A DNA stretch of 64,000 nucleotides, taken from Leucothrix mucor DSM 2157. GTDB lineage: Bacteria; Pseudomonadota; Gammaproteobacteria; Thiotrichales; Thiotrichaceae. Below the pieces are notes generated by a model that saw only the letters and a list, made by a program, of their open reading frames with translations, was not told the origin of the DNA and did not search any database. Below, one piece after another: positions 52,374-61,249 of the stretch (the stretch's first letter is position 1; each line of letters begins with the position of its first letter). The stretch spans positions 4,152,501 to 4,216,500 of the forward strand of contig NZ_ATTE01000001.1 of the NCBI RefSeq assembly GCF_000419525.1. The letters run 5' to 3'. Both the position numbers and the translations under genes were made by a program.

Positions 52374-54494
52374 ATGCAGTCCAGCCAACCCACACAACCG
52401 ACTGAAGAATCAGCGGTTTTCGTTCATTCCAATCCGCTAGAAAATGGATTTCCCCAGACGCTTGAAGGCCGCTTTCTATTTTGGTTAGCCGTGGCATTCT
52501 CGACGTTTCAGGTGTTAACTGCCGCGCATTTGGTGGATATGTCCAGCCAGATTTTGCGTGCAGTGCATGTCGGCTTTTTGATGATGCTGGTGTTTCCGCT
52601 AGTTACTGCAGCGGGTGATCGGTCCAAAGTAGTTAAGATCCTAGCTTGGGGCTTAGGTATCGTTGGTATGCTGGTTGCAGCCTATCAGTGGATTGAATAC
52701 ACGCCACTTTTGTTGCGCTCAGGTGATCCTTTACCGCGTGATATTGTGATTGGTGTGATTGCCTTGGCCAGTATTTTTCTGGCGACCTGGCTCACTATGG
52801 GGCCTGCGTTGCCAATTATTGCCGGCTTTTTTCTGGCGTATTGTTTATTTGGTGAATACCTGCCGTCGCCACTCAATCATCGCGGTTACGACTTCGAGCA
52901 AGTGATTGATCACATGGCATACGGCACCGAGGGCATTTACGGGATTCCGATTTTTGTTTCCTCGTCCTACATATTCTTATTCATCCTGTTTGGTTCCTTT
53001 TTGGAAAAAGCAGGAATGATCAATTTATTTACTGATGTATCCCTTGGCTTAGTGGGTCACAAGCGCGGCGGCCCTGCCAAAGTATCCGTGATTTCATCGG
53101 GTCTGATGGGGACTATTTCAGGCTCTGGTGTGGCGAACGTGGTTACCACCGGACAATTTACCATTCCTTTGATGAAGCGTTTTGGCTATCGCTCAGCATT
53201 TGCTGGTGGCGTAGAAGCTACCGCTTCCATGGGTGGTCAGTTAATGCCTCCGGTGATGGGTGCGGTTGCATTCATCATGGCGGAAACCTTGGGTGTGGAA
53301 TATCACGAAGTGGTAAAAGCCGCCTTGGTTCCAGCTGTTTTATACTTTGCCTCAGCGTTCTGGATCGTGCATCTGGAAGCGGGTAAATATGGCCTTGAAG
53401 GTTTAAGTAAAGCAGAACTGCCATCTGCTTGGGATGCCTTGAGAAACCGCTGGTTCTTACTACTACCATTGATTGCATTGGTCTACTTACTGTTCTCTGG
53501 TTACACGCCATTGTATGCCGGTACTATTGGTTTAACGCTGACGGTATTGTTGATTCTGGGTGGCTCGATTGCGCTGGGTCTGCCAAAAGGGATGCTGCGC
53601 TATGTGTTCTGGATCGGGCTGGGTTTAATCGCCGCCTCCTTCTTTAAGCTGGGAATTTGGGTCGTGGTTGCTGCGATTTTGGCGTTAGTACTGTGGAATG
53701 CCTTCTCTCAAGGTGGTCGCAAAACACTGATTATTTGCCGCGACTCACTGGCTGAAGGTGCTAAAACGGCACTGCCAGTCGGTATTGCTTGCGCCATCGT
53801 GGGCATCGTTATCGGTACTATGACACTCACCGGTGCAGCGAATACCTTTGGCCAGTTTATCGTGGCAGTAGGTGACACCAGTTTATTCCTGTCATTAGTA
53901 CTGACGATGATCACCTGTATTGTACTGGGTATGGGTATCCCAACCATTCCTAACTACATTATTACCGCTTCAATCGCTGGCCCTGCCTTATTGGCGTTGG
54001 GTGTTCCGTTGATTGTTAGTCACATGTTTGTATTCTATTTTGGAATCCTTGCAGACCTCACTCCGCCAGTGGCACTGGCCTGTTTTGCTGCCGCACCGAT
54101 TGCCCGTGAAAATGGATTACGCATTTCCATGGAAGCGATCAAAGTGGCAGCAGCTGGTTTCGTTATCCCATTCATGGCGGTCTACTCCCCAGCGCTTATG
54201 TTGCAAGATGGCGGTCCATTGGCGGAGTCAATTGGCTTCCCGCTCGCTGTGGCTTACATCATTTTGAAAGCGACATTGGCGATTGGTTTGTGGGGCGCAG
54301 CGGTGGTTGGCTTCCTTGGTGGCAAGCTAAGCTGGCCTGAGCGCTTCCTTGGTATGGCTGCAGCCTTTACTTTGGTTGCTGCTCTACCGATGACTGATGA
54401 AATTGGCTTTGTACTGGTGGCAGCATTTGCCTACATTATCTGGCGCAAAAATAAATCAGGTGATGCAGATAAGCAGTCAGTGACGGCTTCATGA
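52374..54494 (+). CDS. TRAP transporter 4TM/12TM fused permease
   Basis: A 706-residue membrane protein joining the small (DctQ-type) and large (DctM-type) TRAP subunits. It has an N-terminal group of four or five helices, then a large subunit with SSSYIFLFILFGSFLEKAGM, SSGLMGTISGSGVANVVTTG, MGGQLMPPVMGA and GMGIPTIPNYI. These motifs are typical of fused permeases of TAXI systems and use the Na+ gradient. AGGAGG precedes the ATG. It is encoded between the TAXI protein gene and a DUF1850 gene that overlaps its stop. Confidence 0.95.
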   Translation: MQSSQPTQPTEESAVFVHSNPLENGFPQTLEGRFLFWLAVAFSTFQVLTAAHLVDMSSQILRAVHVGFLMMLVFPLVTAAGDRSKVVKILAWGLGIVGMLVAAYQWIEYTPLLLRSGDPLPRDIVIGVIALASIFLATWLTMGPALPIIAGFFLAYCLFGEYLPSPLNHRGYDFEQVIDHMAYGTEGIYGIPIFVSSSYIFLFILFGSFLEKAGMINLFTDVSLGLVGHKRGGPAKVSVISSGLMGTISGSGVANVVTTGQFTIPLMKRFGYRSAFAGGVEATASMGGQLMPPVMGAVAFIMAETLGVEYHEVVKAALVPAVLYFASAFWIVHLEAGKYGLEGLSKAELPSAWDALRNRWFLLLPLIALVYLLFSGYTPLYAGTIGLTLTVLLILGGSIALGLPKGMLRYVFWIGLGLIAASFFKLGIWVVVAAILALVLWNAFSQGGRKTLIICRDSLAEGAKTALPVGIACAIVGIVIGTMTLTGAANTFGQFIVAVGDTSLFLSLVLTMITCIVLGMGIPTIPNYIITASIAGPALLALGVPLIVSHMFVFYFGILADLTPPVALACFAAAPIARENGLRISMEAIKVAAAGFVIPFMAVYSPALMLQDGGPLAESIGFPLAVAYIILKATLAIGLWGAAVVGFLGGKLSWPERFLGMAAAFTLVAALPMTDEIGFVLVAAFAYIIWRKNKSGDADKQSVTAS

Positions 54495-54868
54495 GTGTTT
54501 GCATTCTCAGTGCAGGAAAGGTGCTGACCCTTGCGGTGTCAGCCTTTTCTTTATCCTGGACGCATTCGGTTGAGAAAATTGACTGGCAAGAAGATTGGCA
54601 GTCAACGCCCGCTGGCTTAGTGATGACCATGGCACGGGTAAAAGGCTCGGGCGCTGGCATGGAGCCGGGTGACGATGCTGTGTTAAAAGATGGCTGGTGG
54701 CAGTGGACGCCGAGCTTAGGCCCGCAGCCGGAGTTACGGCTGGCGGCGTCTGGTGCAACCGGTTCTGGTTGGACGCTATGCACAGTGAATGGCTGTCAGG
54801 TGTTAGGCGAAGCCGCTTCTGAGCCTTTAGTCATCAAGCGTTGCGAGGCTGGAAGCGCTTCCGAATGA
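54491..54868 (+). CDS. DUF1850 protein of the TAXI-TRAP system
   Basis: A 125-residue protein with an N-terminal hydrophobic signal or anchor and the DUF1850 core SWTHSVEKIDWQEDW, then GSGAGMEPGDDA. Its start overlaps the permease stop by four bases (ATGA), implying translational coupling. DUF1850 proteins are common third partners of TAXI systems; their role is not known. Three cysteines lie in the C-terminal third. Confidence 0.9.
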   Translation: MSVCILSAGKVLTLAVSAFSLSWTHSVEKIDWQEDWQSTPAGLVMTMARVKGSGAGMEPGDDAVLKDGWWQWTPSLGPQPELRLAASGATGSGWTLCTVNGCQVLGEAASEPLVIKRCEAGSASE

Positions 54869-54871
54869 ATG

Positions 54872-54907
54872 ATTGGGCCGGTAGTTAGTAGTAACTACTG
54901 GCCCAAT
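54872..54907. terminator. 16-bp hairpin after the DUF1850 gene
   Basis: ATTGGGCC-G-GTAGTTA pairs with TAACTAC-T-GGCCCAAT (one G-U) around a 4-nt loop, 4 nt past the stop codon. It is very stable but has no T run. Confidence 0.7.
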
Positions 54908-54992
54908 AACTTAAGCTATCTGGATCTAAGTAAAAACCGTTTTACGTTTTATTGTAGTTAAATAGTTACGTATCGGTAATGGAGGTCGATAG

Positions 54993-55253
54993 TTGTTTGC
55001 ACTATTAGAGACATTAATACAGTCTAGACACCAATGGGTTGCCTCAGGGCCGCCTATACCTCGCTTTAGTAGGTTCGTCATACCTGCGCACTACGCTTCG
55101 CTTCACTCCCTTCGTTACCTCGATTCTTTAATCAATCCTTTCAAATTCTTTAACGGTCGTCGTTTTGCCAGCGACCTAACATCTACCTCTACTACTCAAC
55201 TCAAGCCTGCGGCATTTTTTGCTCATCAAGGTTTATCAGGAGGACTCCACTAG
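54993..55253 (+). CDS. Possible orphan 86-residue ORF with TTG start
   Basis: The frame opens at TTG 54993, with GGAGGT about 7 nt upstream, and stops at 55253. The protein is basic and Ser/Phe/Arg-rich (PPIPRFSRFVIP), with no signal peptide or recognised domain. Its codon use (frequent CTA, AGA, AGG, TCA) differs from neighbours, and the DNA is C/T-rich. It may be a small gene, a fragment of foreign DNA or chance. Confidence 0.3.
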   Translation: MFALLETLIQSRHQWVASGPPIPRFSRFVIPAHYASLHSLRYLDSLINPFKFFNGRRFASDLTSTSTTQLKPAAFFAHQGLSGGLH

Positions 55254-55376
55254 CGCCAAACCAATCTTTTAAATCAATCTATTCTGTTCTATTGCTTATA
55301 CTAAACAATAAAACTATATTAAAAATAGATAGTCTGCCCAACGCATGTTGCCAACTTTACTAATAATGGAATTCAT

Positions 55377-56354
55377 ATGAAACATACAAACAAACTGACC
55401 ACTCTAGCCGCTTCTGCTGTAATCGCCAGTGCCATCGCCAGCCCCGTTATGGCTGCCGATGAAGTTAACGTTGGTTTTTTCCTTGAATGGGCGACTCCAA
55501 ATCAGATAGCAAAAGTTGAGAAGGCATACGACGAGGCATTAGGTGTTACCGTGAACTGGACTAACTTTGATGCGGGAACGCAGATGACTGAAGCGATGTT
55601 GGCCGGTGATATCGATATTTCTTACAGCCAAGGTTTAGCGCCTTTTATTAATGCCGTTAATGCCAGTGCGCCGATTAAACTGGCAGCGATTGCGGTGCAA
55701 TATCCAGCGAATGATTGTGTGGTTAGAAACGATGCGGGTATCGATATCAGCAATGCCAATGAGTTGGAAGGTAAGTCAGTGGCGGTGCCACTCGCCACCA
55801 TGGCGGACTACAGCTTCCGCATGATGATGGCTGCACTGGACGTTGATATCAGCGAGATCAAAGTGGTTGATCAGGTGCCTGCCGATGCGGCAGTTTCGTT
55901 GGCAGATGGCAACGTCGTCATGGCTTGTGGTTACGGTGGTGACTCAATGTCCAAGATGAAGGAAGTCGGTAAGGTGTTGATGACCAATGAGCAGAAGGAT
56001 GAAGCGGGCATTGTGAGCTTCGATGTTGTGTCTGTTACTGAAAAGTTTGCTCAGGAAAACCCTGACATGGTTCGTACCTTCTTGAAAGTAACTGATGAGG
56101 CCAATGCAGCATTTGCTAAGGATCAGTCCAAGATCGACGTGATTGCAAAAGACTCCGGTATGAGTGTTGAAGGTACCCAGAAGCAAATGGAAGACTTCAT
56201 CTTCCCAAGTAATGCTGAGCAGCTTGAGAAGTACTTCAACAAAGGTGGTCTGGCTGATAAGGCAATTTCTGTCGTAGGTAACGCCTTTGCCACAGAAGAA
56301 AGACCAGCCTTGGAAGACTACAGTGTGGCCATTGATACTTCTTTCCTGAAGTAA
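55377..56354 (+). CDS. tauA: Taurine-type ABC transporter substrate-binding protein
   Basis: A 325-residue periplasmic protein of the TauA/SsuA (NMT1-like) group. The signal peptide is about 1-26, ending PVMAAD. The mature start VNVGFFLEWATPNQ, with GTQMTEAMLAGDIDISYSQG, NDCVVRND and LEGKSVAVPLATMADY, matches TauA-like proteins. Taurine or another sulfonate is likely but other ligands, such as amines or pyrimidine precursors, are known for relatives. The ATPase and permease genes follow. Confidence 0.88.
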   Translation: MKHTNKLTTLAASAVIASAIASPVMAADEVNVGFFLEWATPNQIAKVEKAYDEALGVTVNWTNFDAGTQMTEAMLAGDIDISYSQGLAPFINAVNASAPIKLAAIAVQYPANDCVVRNDAGIDISNANELEGKSVAVPLATMADYSFRMMMAALDVDISEIKVVDQVPADAAVSLADGNVVMACGYGGDSMSKMKEVGKVLMTNEQKDEAGIVSFDVVSVTEKFAQENPDMVRTFLKVTDEANAAFAKDQSKIDVIAKDSGMSVEGTQKQMEDFIFPSNAEQLEKYFNKGGLADKAISVVGNAFATEERPALEDYSVAIDTSFLK

Positions 56355-56518
56355 TCTAACACGCTATCTGAAGAACTGTTGGCCAGCGCGATGCTGGTCA
56401 ACTTGATGGCTGACCACCAGCTATTTCGGGTATTAATCGCGATACCCAACAAGTGATTATCGTTCATTCTAAAGCCCGTGCATTGAGTGTATTGCAGGGA
56501 TAACCACAGGTAAATTTC

Positions 56519-57322
56519 ATGAGTGACCTCGTTGCCGATAATGTCAATATGGTGTTCACCACCAAAACCGGAGGCAGTGTACACGCACTAAAAGACGTCA
56601 GTTTTACGCTCAAGCAGGGTGAGCTGTTGTCGGTGTTAGGGCCATCGGGTTGTGGCAAAACGACCCTGCTAAATATTATTGCGGGCTTCAACCATCCTAC
56701 GGGTGGCAGCTTTTCCTTAGGCGGTGTTGAGATTGACGGGCCGGGTGAAAATCGCGGCATGGTATTCCAACAGGGCGCATTGTTTGAATGGCTCACGGTT
56801 GCCGAAAACGTCAATTTTGGCCTGCGCATGAAAGGGGCCAATAAGAAAGAGACCGCTAAGAAAGTCGAGGAGTGGTTGGATATTGTTGGGCTGCAAGGCT
56901 TTGGCGACACACCAACCTATCAACTCTCCGGCGGTATGCAGCAGCGTGTTGCTTTAGCGCGTTGCCTGATTAATGACCCTGATCTGATTTTAATGGATGA
57001 GCCTCTGGGCGCACTGGATGCTTTGACGCGCGAGAAAATGCAGACGCTGGTGTTAAAGATTTGGAAAGAAACCGGCAAGACCATCATGATCATTACGCAC
57101 TCGGTTGAAGAAGCCTTGTTGCTGGGTGAGCGCTTATTTGTGATGGCACCAAGGCCTGGCCGCTTACACAAAGAATATCGCCTACCGTTCGCCGAACAGG
57201 GACTGGAGCAAGACCCCAGAGAGATTAAGAACAGCCCTGAATTCACGAAAACCCGTGAAGAAATTCTGACCATGATTTGGGATATGGAAGAAGAAATCAT
57301 GGGTAAAACTGACGCGGCTTAA
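56519..57322 (+). CDS. tauB: Taurine-type ABC transporter ATP-binding protein
   Basis: A 267-residue ABC ATPase. Walker A is GPSGCGKTT, the signature is LSGGMQQRVALARCL, Walker B is LILMDEPLGALD, and the H-loop is ITHSVEEALLL. It belongs to the TauB/SsuB/NrtD group and energises the uptake system with the binding protein before it and the permease after it. It begins 164 bp after tauA and ends 24 bp before the permease gene. Confidence 0.93.
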   Translation: MSDLVADNVNMVFTTKTGGSVHALKDVSFTLKQGELLSVLGPSGCGKTTLLNIIAGFNHPTGGSFSLGGVEIDGPGENRGMVFQQGALFEWLTVAENVNFGLRMKGANKKETAKKVEEWLDIVGLQGFGDTPTYQLSGGMQQRVALARCLINDPDLILMDEPLGALDALTREKMQTLVLKIWKETGKTIMIITHSVEEALLLGERLFVMAPRPGRLHKEYRLPFAEQGLEQDPREIKNSPEFTKTREEILTMIWDMEEEIMGKTDAA

Positions 57323-57346
57323 CTGCACTAATACGAGAGAATCAAC

Positions 57347-59236
57347 ATGCTTGTAGGGTTTCTTTTTATCGTTTTGATTGGCCTGTTAATCGGCTCAATC
57401 CTATACGGACGCCGACTCATCCGCACTGAGCGTAACGATGCGGTATTCGGTAATCCAAGTCGCGCACTGGGCGGCTGGCACTGGATTATCGCCGGGGTGT
57501 CCACTATTTTAATTGTTTGGCTGTATTTCTCATGGGATGCCGGGCGGGCTTTCTTTCCGCAAGCGGCGAATGAGTTATGTCAGGTAGCTAAACTCAACCG
57601 CACGGCTAACCCAATCCGCTCTGTGTTTCCGCTAGATGATCGCCTGTTAAAAAGCACCGAGCTGCTGGAGCGAGACTACGGTCAGATTGACCAGCTGGAA
57701 GTGCGTTTGGCTAACACTGAGTTCAATGATACCGATCGGGCTGAGCTAAAATCCATTGTTGACGAACTGCGCTCAACCTTGGCAGCACAAGCTGACCCAT
57801 CGCTGGTGGATGGCAGTGTAGCCGGTAAGATTGATGGTATTGCTGAGCGTATTGATGCGCTGGCGGACGACTTGAAGTCTGAGGATTATCCGGGCCCTGC
57901 AGATCCTGCAGCAATGGCGAAAGCGCTGGCACAGCCAAAATGGGGTGAGACAAGCGTTGAAATTCCACCCTTAGCCATGACCGACCTTGGTCGTAAGTTT
58001 GATGCGGCCAGTAAAGAGATGGAGAAGATTTCATCCGACTTCATCAAGATCCGCAATGATGGTGAAGGCATTACTGGCAAACTTGAAGCACTGAAAGCCC
58101 GTTATTCCAGCTTTGAAGTAGACGAAACTGGCAGTGCGCAAGTGGTTGATGACCGGAAGGATTTTGTGAAGCAGATTGATAAAATCTACAAGCGAATTGA
58201 TGACGGTAAAATCTTCCCCGCTGCCGTGACTCAAAAGGTTGAAAATGCACTGGTTAATCTGGATAACACGCAGTATGCGGTGCAAGGTTCATTGCGCTAT
58301 GTGAATGCGTTGATGCTGCCGGGTGGCGATATTCTGGCGGGTAATCGGGCCTGTTCTGAGCAGGGATCTGGTCGCTGGCTGCCAAAGCCTTCGGACACGC
58401 TGGCGCGCTTTGTTCACATGTCGAATCCTGATGTGGGCTACAAAGGCATTCCGCTGTTATGGTATGAAATGAAACCGGTTGGCGAGGTGTTGGAATTCCT
58501 GATTCCAGACTGGATTGCGAACTTGGTTCCGGGTGAATATCCACGCCATGATGACAAGGGAAATGTGCTGAGTAACTTCAAAACTCAAGTCTATAACTTT
58601 GCCACGGGTAACTATCCTTCCATGTTGATTCCGGTGCCGATCGGGCATATCTGGGACTCCATGATGCGGGTGTTGGCGGGTCTGTTCTTCGGTATTTTAC
58701 TGGGTGTGCCGCTGGGCTTGTATATGGGCTTGTCACGCTTTGCCAAAGGTTTCTTTGATCCTTTGATTGAGCTGTACCGACCGATTCCACCGCTGGCTTG
58801 GGCACCGCTGATTCTGACCATTTTCGGTATTCAGGATGACGGTAAAATCTTCCTGCTGTTTATGGTGGCGTTTGCGATCATGGTGATCTCGGCACGAACC
58901 GGTGCCTCCGGAACGCAGCTATCGAAAATCCATGCGGCGCACTCCTTAGGCGCGAGTAAAGGGCAGATCGTACGACGGGTTATTTTACCGAACTCACTGC
59001 CGGAGATTTTGACCGGTATTCGCATCGCGATTGGTGTGTGTTGGGGAACCTTGGTGGCCGCTGAAATGCTGGCGGGAACCACCGGTATTGGTTTCGTTGA
59101 GAACGTGGCGCGTAAGCAATCTGACTACGAGATTATCTGGATGACGATCTTGTTACTGGGTCTGTTAGGTCTGATGTTTGACCTGATTATGCGAGCCATT
59201 ATTAACAAGACAATTCCATGGCGCGGTAAAGGCTAA
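57347..59236 (+). CDS. tauC: Taurine-type ABC permease with long N-terminal extension
   Basis: A 629-residue permease, more than twice the usual 250-280. The C-terminal part (about 410-629) is a standard BPD permease, with the ABC coupling (EAA) motif AHSLGASKGQIVRRVILP near 530-548. The N-terminal ~400 residues are extra: two membrane helices (about 1-20 and 47-65), a large hydrophilic and probably periplasmic region rich in Asp, Glu and Lys with heptad-like helices (about 100-330), and a conserved-looking LLWYEMKPVGEVLEF segment before the first permease helix. The extra part could help dock the binding protein. I see no frameshift; it is one continuous frame. It ends at an intrinsic terminator. 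Confidence 0.88.
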   Translation: MLVGFLFIVLIGLLIGSILYGRRLIRTERNDAVFGNPSRALGGWHWIIAGVSTILIVWLYFSWDAGRAFFPQAANELCQVAKLNRTANPIRSVFPLDDRLLKSTELLERDYGQIDQLEVRLANTEFNDTDRAELKSIVDELRSTLAAQADPSLVDGSVAGKIDGIAERIDALADDLKSEDYPGPADPAAMAKALAQPKWGETSVEIPPLAMTDLGRKFDAASKEMEKISSDFIKIRNDGEGITGKLEALKARYSSFEVDETGSAQVVDDRKDFVKQIDKIYKRIDDGKIFPAAVTQKVENALVNLDNTQYAVQGSLRYVNALMLPGGDILAGNRACSEQGSGRWLPKPSDTLARFVHMSNPDVGYKGIPLLWYEMKPVGEVLEFLIPDWIANLVPGEYPRHDDKGNVLSNFKTQVYNFATGNYPSMLIPVPIGHIWDSMMRVLAGLFFGILLGVPLGLYMGLSRFAKGFFDPLIELYRPIPPLAWAPLILTIFGIQDDGKIFLLFMVAFAIMVISARTGASGTQLSKIHAAHSLGASKGQIVRRVILPNSLPEILTGIRIAIGVCWGTLVAAEMLAGTTGIGFVENVARKQSDYEIIWMTILLLGLLGLMFDLIMRAIINKTIPWRGKG

Positions 59237-59255
59237 GTTAGCCACTTGCTTGACC

Positions 59256-59289
59256 AAAGCCAGCTACAGAGGGATTTGTAGCTGGCTTT
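59256..59289 (+). terminator. Intrinsic terminator after the ABC operon
   Basis: AAAGCCAGCTACA at 59256-59268 pairs with TGTAGCTGGCTTT at 59277-59289 around an 8-nt loop, followed by T6. It can also serve the convergent MFS gene. Confidence 0.93.
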
Positions 59290-59301
59290 TTTATTAGAGG
59301 C

Positions 59302-60975
59302 TTAGTGATGATCTTCATAGCCTTTGATGTGTGGTTCAGCTTGCTTGGGCACCGTTTCACGTTCAATCATTCGCCTTACTTTGGGCGGCTCGGACCCGCG
59401 ATGTAATTTATGCAAGGCATCGGATATTCCTGAGTCAGACATGGTGCGGCGTTGGTTATGACGCACATACTCAACCCACGTCGCCACATAGTATTTCTCT
59501 GTCCAGATATTAGGATGCTCCAAGTCGCGAAGCAGTGACCAGCGACGTGCGCCGTCACGAATCCGCATACGTCTTCTGGCTGACATGGCTTCAAGAAAAG
59601 CGGGGATATCTGACTCGCCGATATCGAAATCCACCGTGACCATAATTGGGCCTGTTCGCTGAGTGAGTTGCACGGCGAGGGTGGGTTCGATAAAGCGGTT
59701 AAGCGGCGTCAGATCAAGCCGCTCAAACTCGGGTAAGGGCAGCTTAAGCCCAATTAAAACACCAACTAGCAACGTCACCGCTGAGGCGAGCAAGGCGAAC
59801 TGCAGGCCATACATCTCTGCAACCAAGCCCCAAACCCAACTACCTAACGCCATGCCACCAGCATTGCTCATCATGTAAAAAGACAGCGAACGACCAACCA
59901 CCCAGCGGGGTGTGGAAAGTTGCAGCGATACATTAAGCAGTGCATTGGTAGTGACCCAGCAAGCGCCACACAACAGCAGGGCGAGCGCGGAGAAAAACAT
60001 ACCATAGCCAAACGATAATAGAATGATGCCGAGTGCCATTCCCGTAAAGGTGGAGCGCACGATGATTTCATTGCTAAATTTGGCACGTATTCTGGCATTG
60101 CTTAATGCACCACCGACAGCACCTAAGCCAAAAAATCCTAATAAAAAACCGTAAGTTGAGGCGCTACCGGCTAATAAGTCTTTGGCGATTAACGGCAGCA
60201 AGGCCAATACCGAAATACCCATAATGCCAAACAAGAAACCACGCAAAATAATGCGCAATAAATTGGGCGACAGGCTGACATAACGAAAGCCAGCAGTAGT
60301 TGCTTGCCTGAAGGGTTCGCGTGGTAACGCGGAAACAGCAGCGGGTCTCCGCCAGAATGTGAGCACTAAAATCAAGGCAATATAACTGACTGCATTAATG
60401 GCAAAAGCGGCCGCAGCACCAATGGTGACGATGATTACACCACCAAGGGCCGGACCAATACTGCGCATTAAGTTGAATGACATACCGTTAGCCATTACCG
60501 CTGCGGGCACTTGCTCGCGAGGAACAATATCGCCGACCGTGGCTTGCCAGGATGGGTTATGCAAGGCACCACCGCAGCCAATAAAAAAGGTGAAAATCAG
60601 CAATAACGAAGGCGTTAGAAAGTCAAAATAGGTGGCTAAGGTTAGACCCACAGAGACCACTAACATCAACGATTGCGCCGCCAGCATAATGCGTCGTCGG
60701 TCATAATTATCAGCAAGCACGCCGGATAATAGCGACAAAGTCATGATCGGCAGCATGGTCGAGGCGGTGACTAAGGCGACCATTTCTTTGGAGTCTGTCA
60801 GCGTGGTCATCACCCATCCGGCGGCGACGGCTTGGATCAAACCGCCGAGGTTGGAGAGCAATGTTGCCGACCAAAGTGCGCGAAATATGGGGTGACTAAA
60901 TGGGGCGAGAGCACCAGTGGCAACGGCTGCGGTGGTGCTGGTTTTTGTTTGTGAAGTGTCAGTCTCGTTAGACAT
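59302..60975 (-). CDS. MFS transporter (MFS_3/EntS-like) with C-terminal cytosolic domain
   Basis: A 557-residue protein. Twelve helices span about residues 25-425, with motif A-like SGVLADNYDRRRIMLA, followed by a 130-residue soluble tail that includes IPAFLEAMSARRRMRIRDGA and WEYVRHNQR-like sequence (VEYVRHNQRR). This layout is typical of the MFS_3 group, related to the enterobactin exporter EntS; the tail resembles an antibiotic-monooxygenase-like fold. The exported compound is unknown, and no siderophore genes are near. The ribosome site is weak. It is convergent with the ABC operon and divergent from the sugar operon. Confidence 0.88.
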   Translation of the reverse strand: MSNETDTSQTKTSTTAAVATGALAPFSHPIFRALWSATLLSNLGGLIQAVAAGWVMTTLTDSKEMVALVTASTMLPIMTLSLLSGVLADNYDRRRIMLAAQSLMLVVSVGLTLATYFDFLTPSLLLIFTFFIGCGGALHNPSWQATVGDIVPREQVPAAVMANGMSFNLMRSIGPALGGVIIVTIGAAAAFAINAVSYIALILVLTFWRRPAAVSALPREPFRQATTAGFRYVSLSPNLLRIILRGFLFGIMGISVLALLPLIAKDLLAGSASTYGFLLGFFGLGAVGGALSNARIRAKFSNEIIVRSTFTGMALGIILLSFGYGMFFSALALLLCGACWVTTNALLNVSLQLSTPRWVVGRSLSFYMMSNAGGMALGSWVWGLVAEMYGLQFALLASAVTLLVGVLIGLKLPLPEFERLDLTPLNRFIEPTLAVQLTQRTGPIMVTVDFDIGESDIPAFLEAMSARRRMRIRDGARRWSLLRDLEHPNIWTEKYYVATWVEYVRHNQRRTMSDSGISDALHKLHRGSEPPKVRRMIERETVPKQAEPHIKGYEDHH

Positions 60976-61162
60976 AAGTTCAGTTGACCGAGTTAAAGTG
61001 TGGCGATATCAGAAGCCAAAGTCTGATCATTTATACGCGATAATCCGCTCGTCACAATCATTAAATATTTCTAACATTGCGTATTGACTTCAATTGTCGC
61101 GAGTTATAAGTTAATAGCAGAGCTTTCGGTTTTTTACGAACGGCTTATTTTTTGCACGTGCC

Positions 61163-61178
61163 ATGTAATCGATTACAT
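61163..61178. promoter_or_regulatory. LacI/GalR-type operator, 16-bp perfect palindrome
   Basis: ATGTAATC/GATTACAT is a perfect palindrome with central CG, as in LacI-family operators (general form TGTAAnCGnTTACA). It lies 72 bp before the sugar operon, within an AT-rich region likely to hold its promoter. The cognate repressor gene is not in the window. Confidence 0.75.
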
Positions 61179-61249
61179 TTATACATTACATAGCGTGTTA
61201 AAAATAAGCAAAAACTGTTGGCTTCACCATTTGGAGGAGAGAATAGTTT

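Larger units (their letters stand above)
54869..55376. other. 508-bp gap before the taurine-type ABC operon
   Basis: The gap holds a strong hairpin (54872-54907), a possible TTG-start ORF (54993-55253), and an AT-rich stretch (about 55260-55370) that probably carries the promoter of the next operon. No mobile element or RNA gene is recognised. Confidence 0.5.

Noticed and set aside
57347-58580. Possible separate gene fused by error to the permease
   Set aside because: The frame is continuous, codon use is even, and there is no internal start with a ribosome site before the permease part that I can support.
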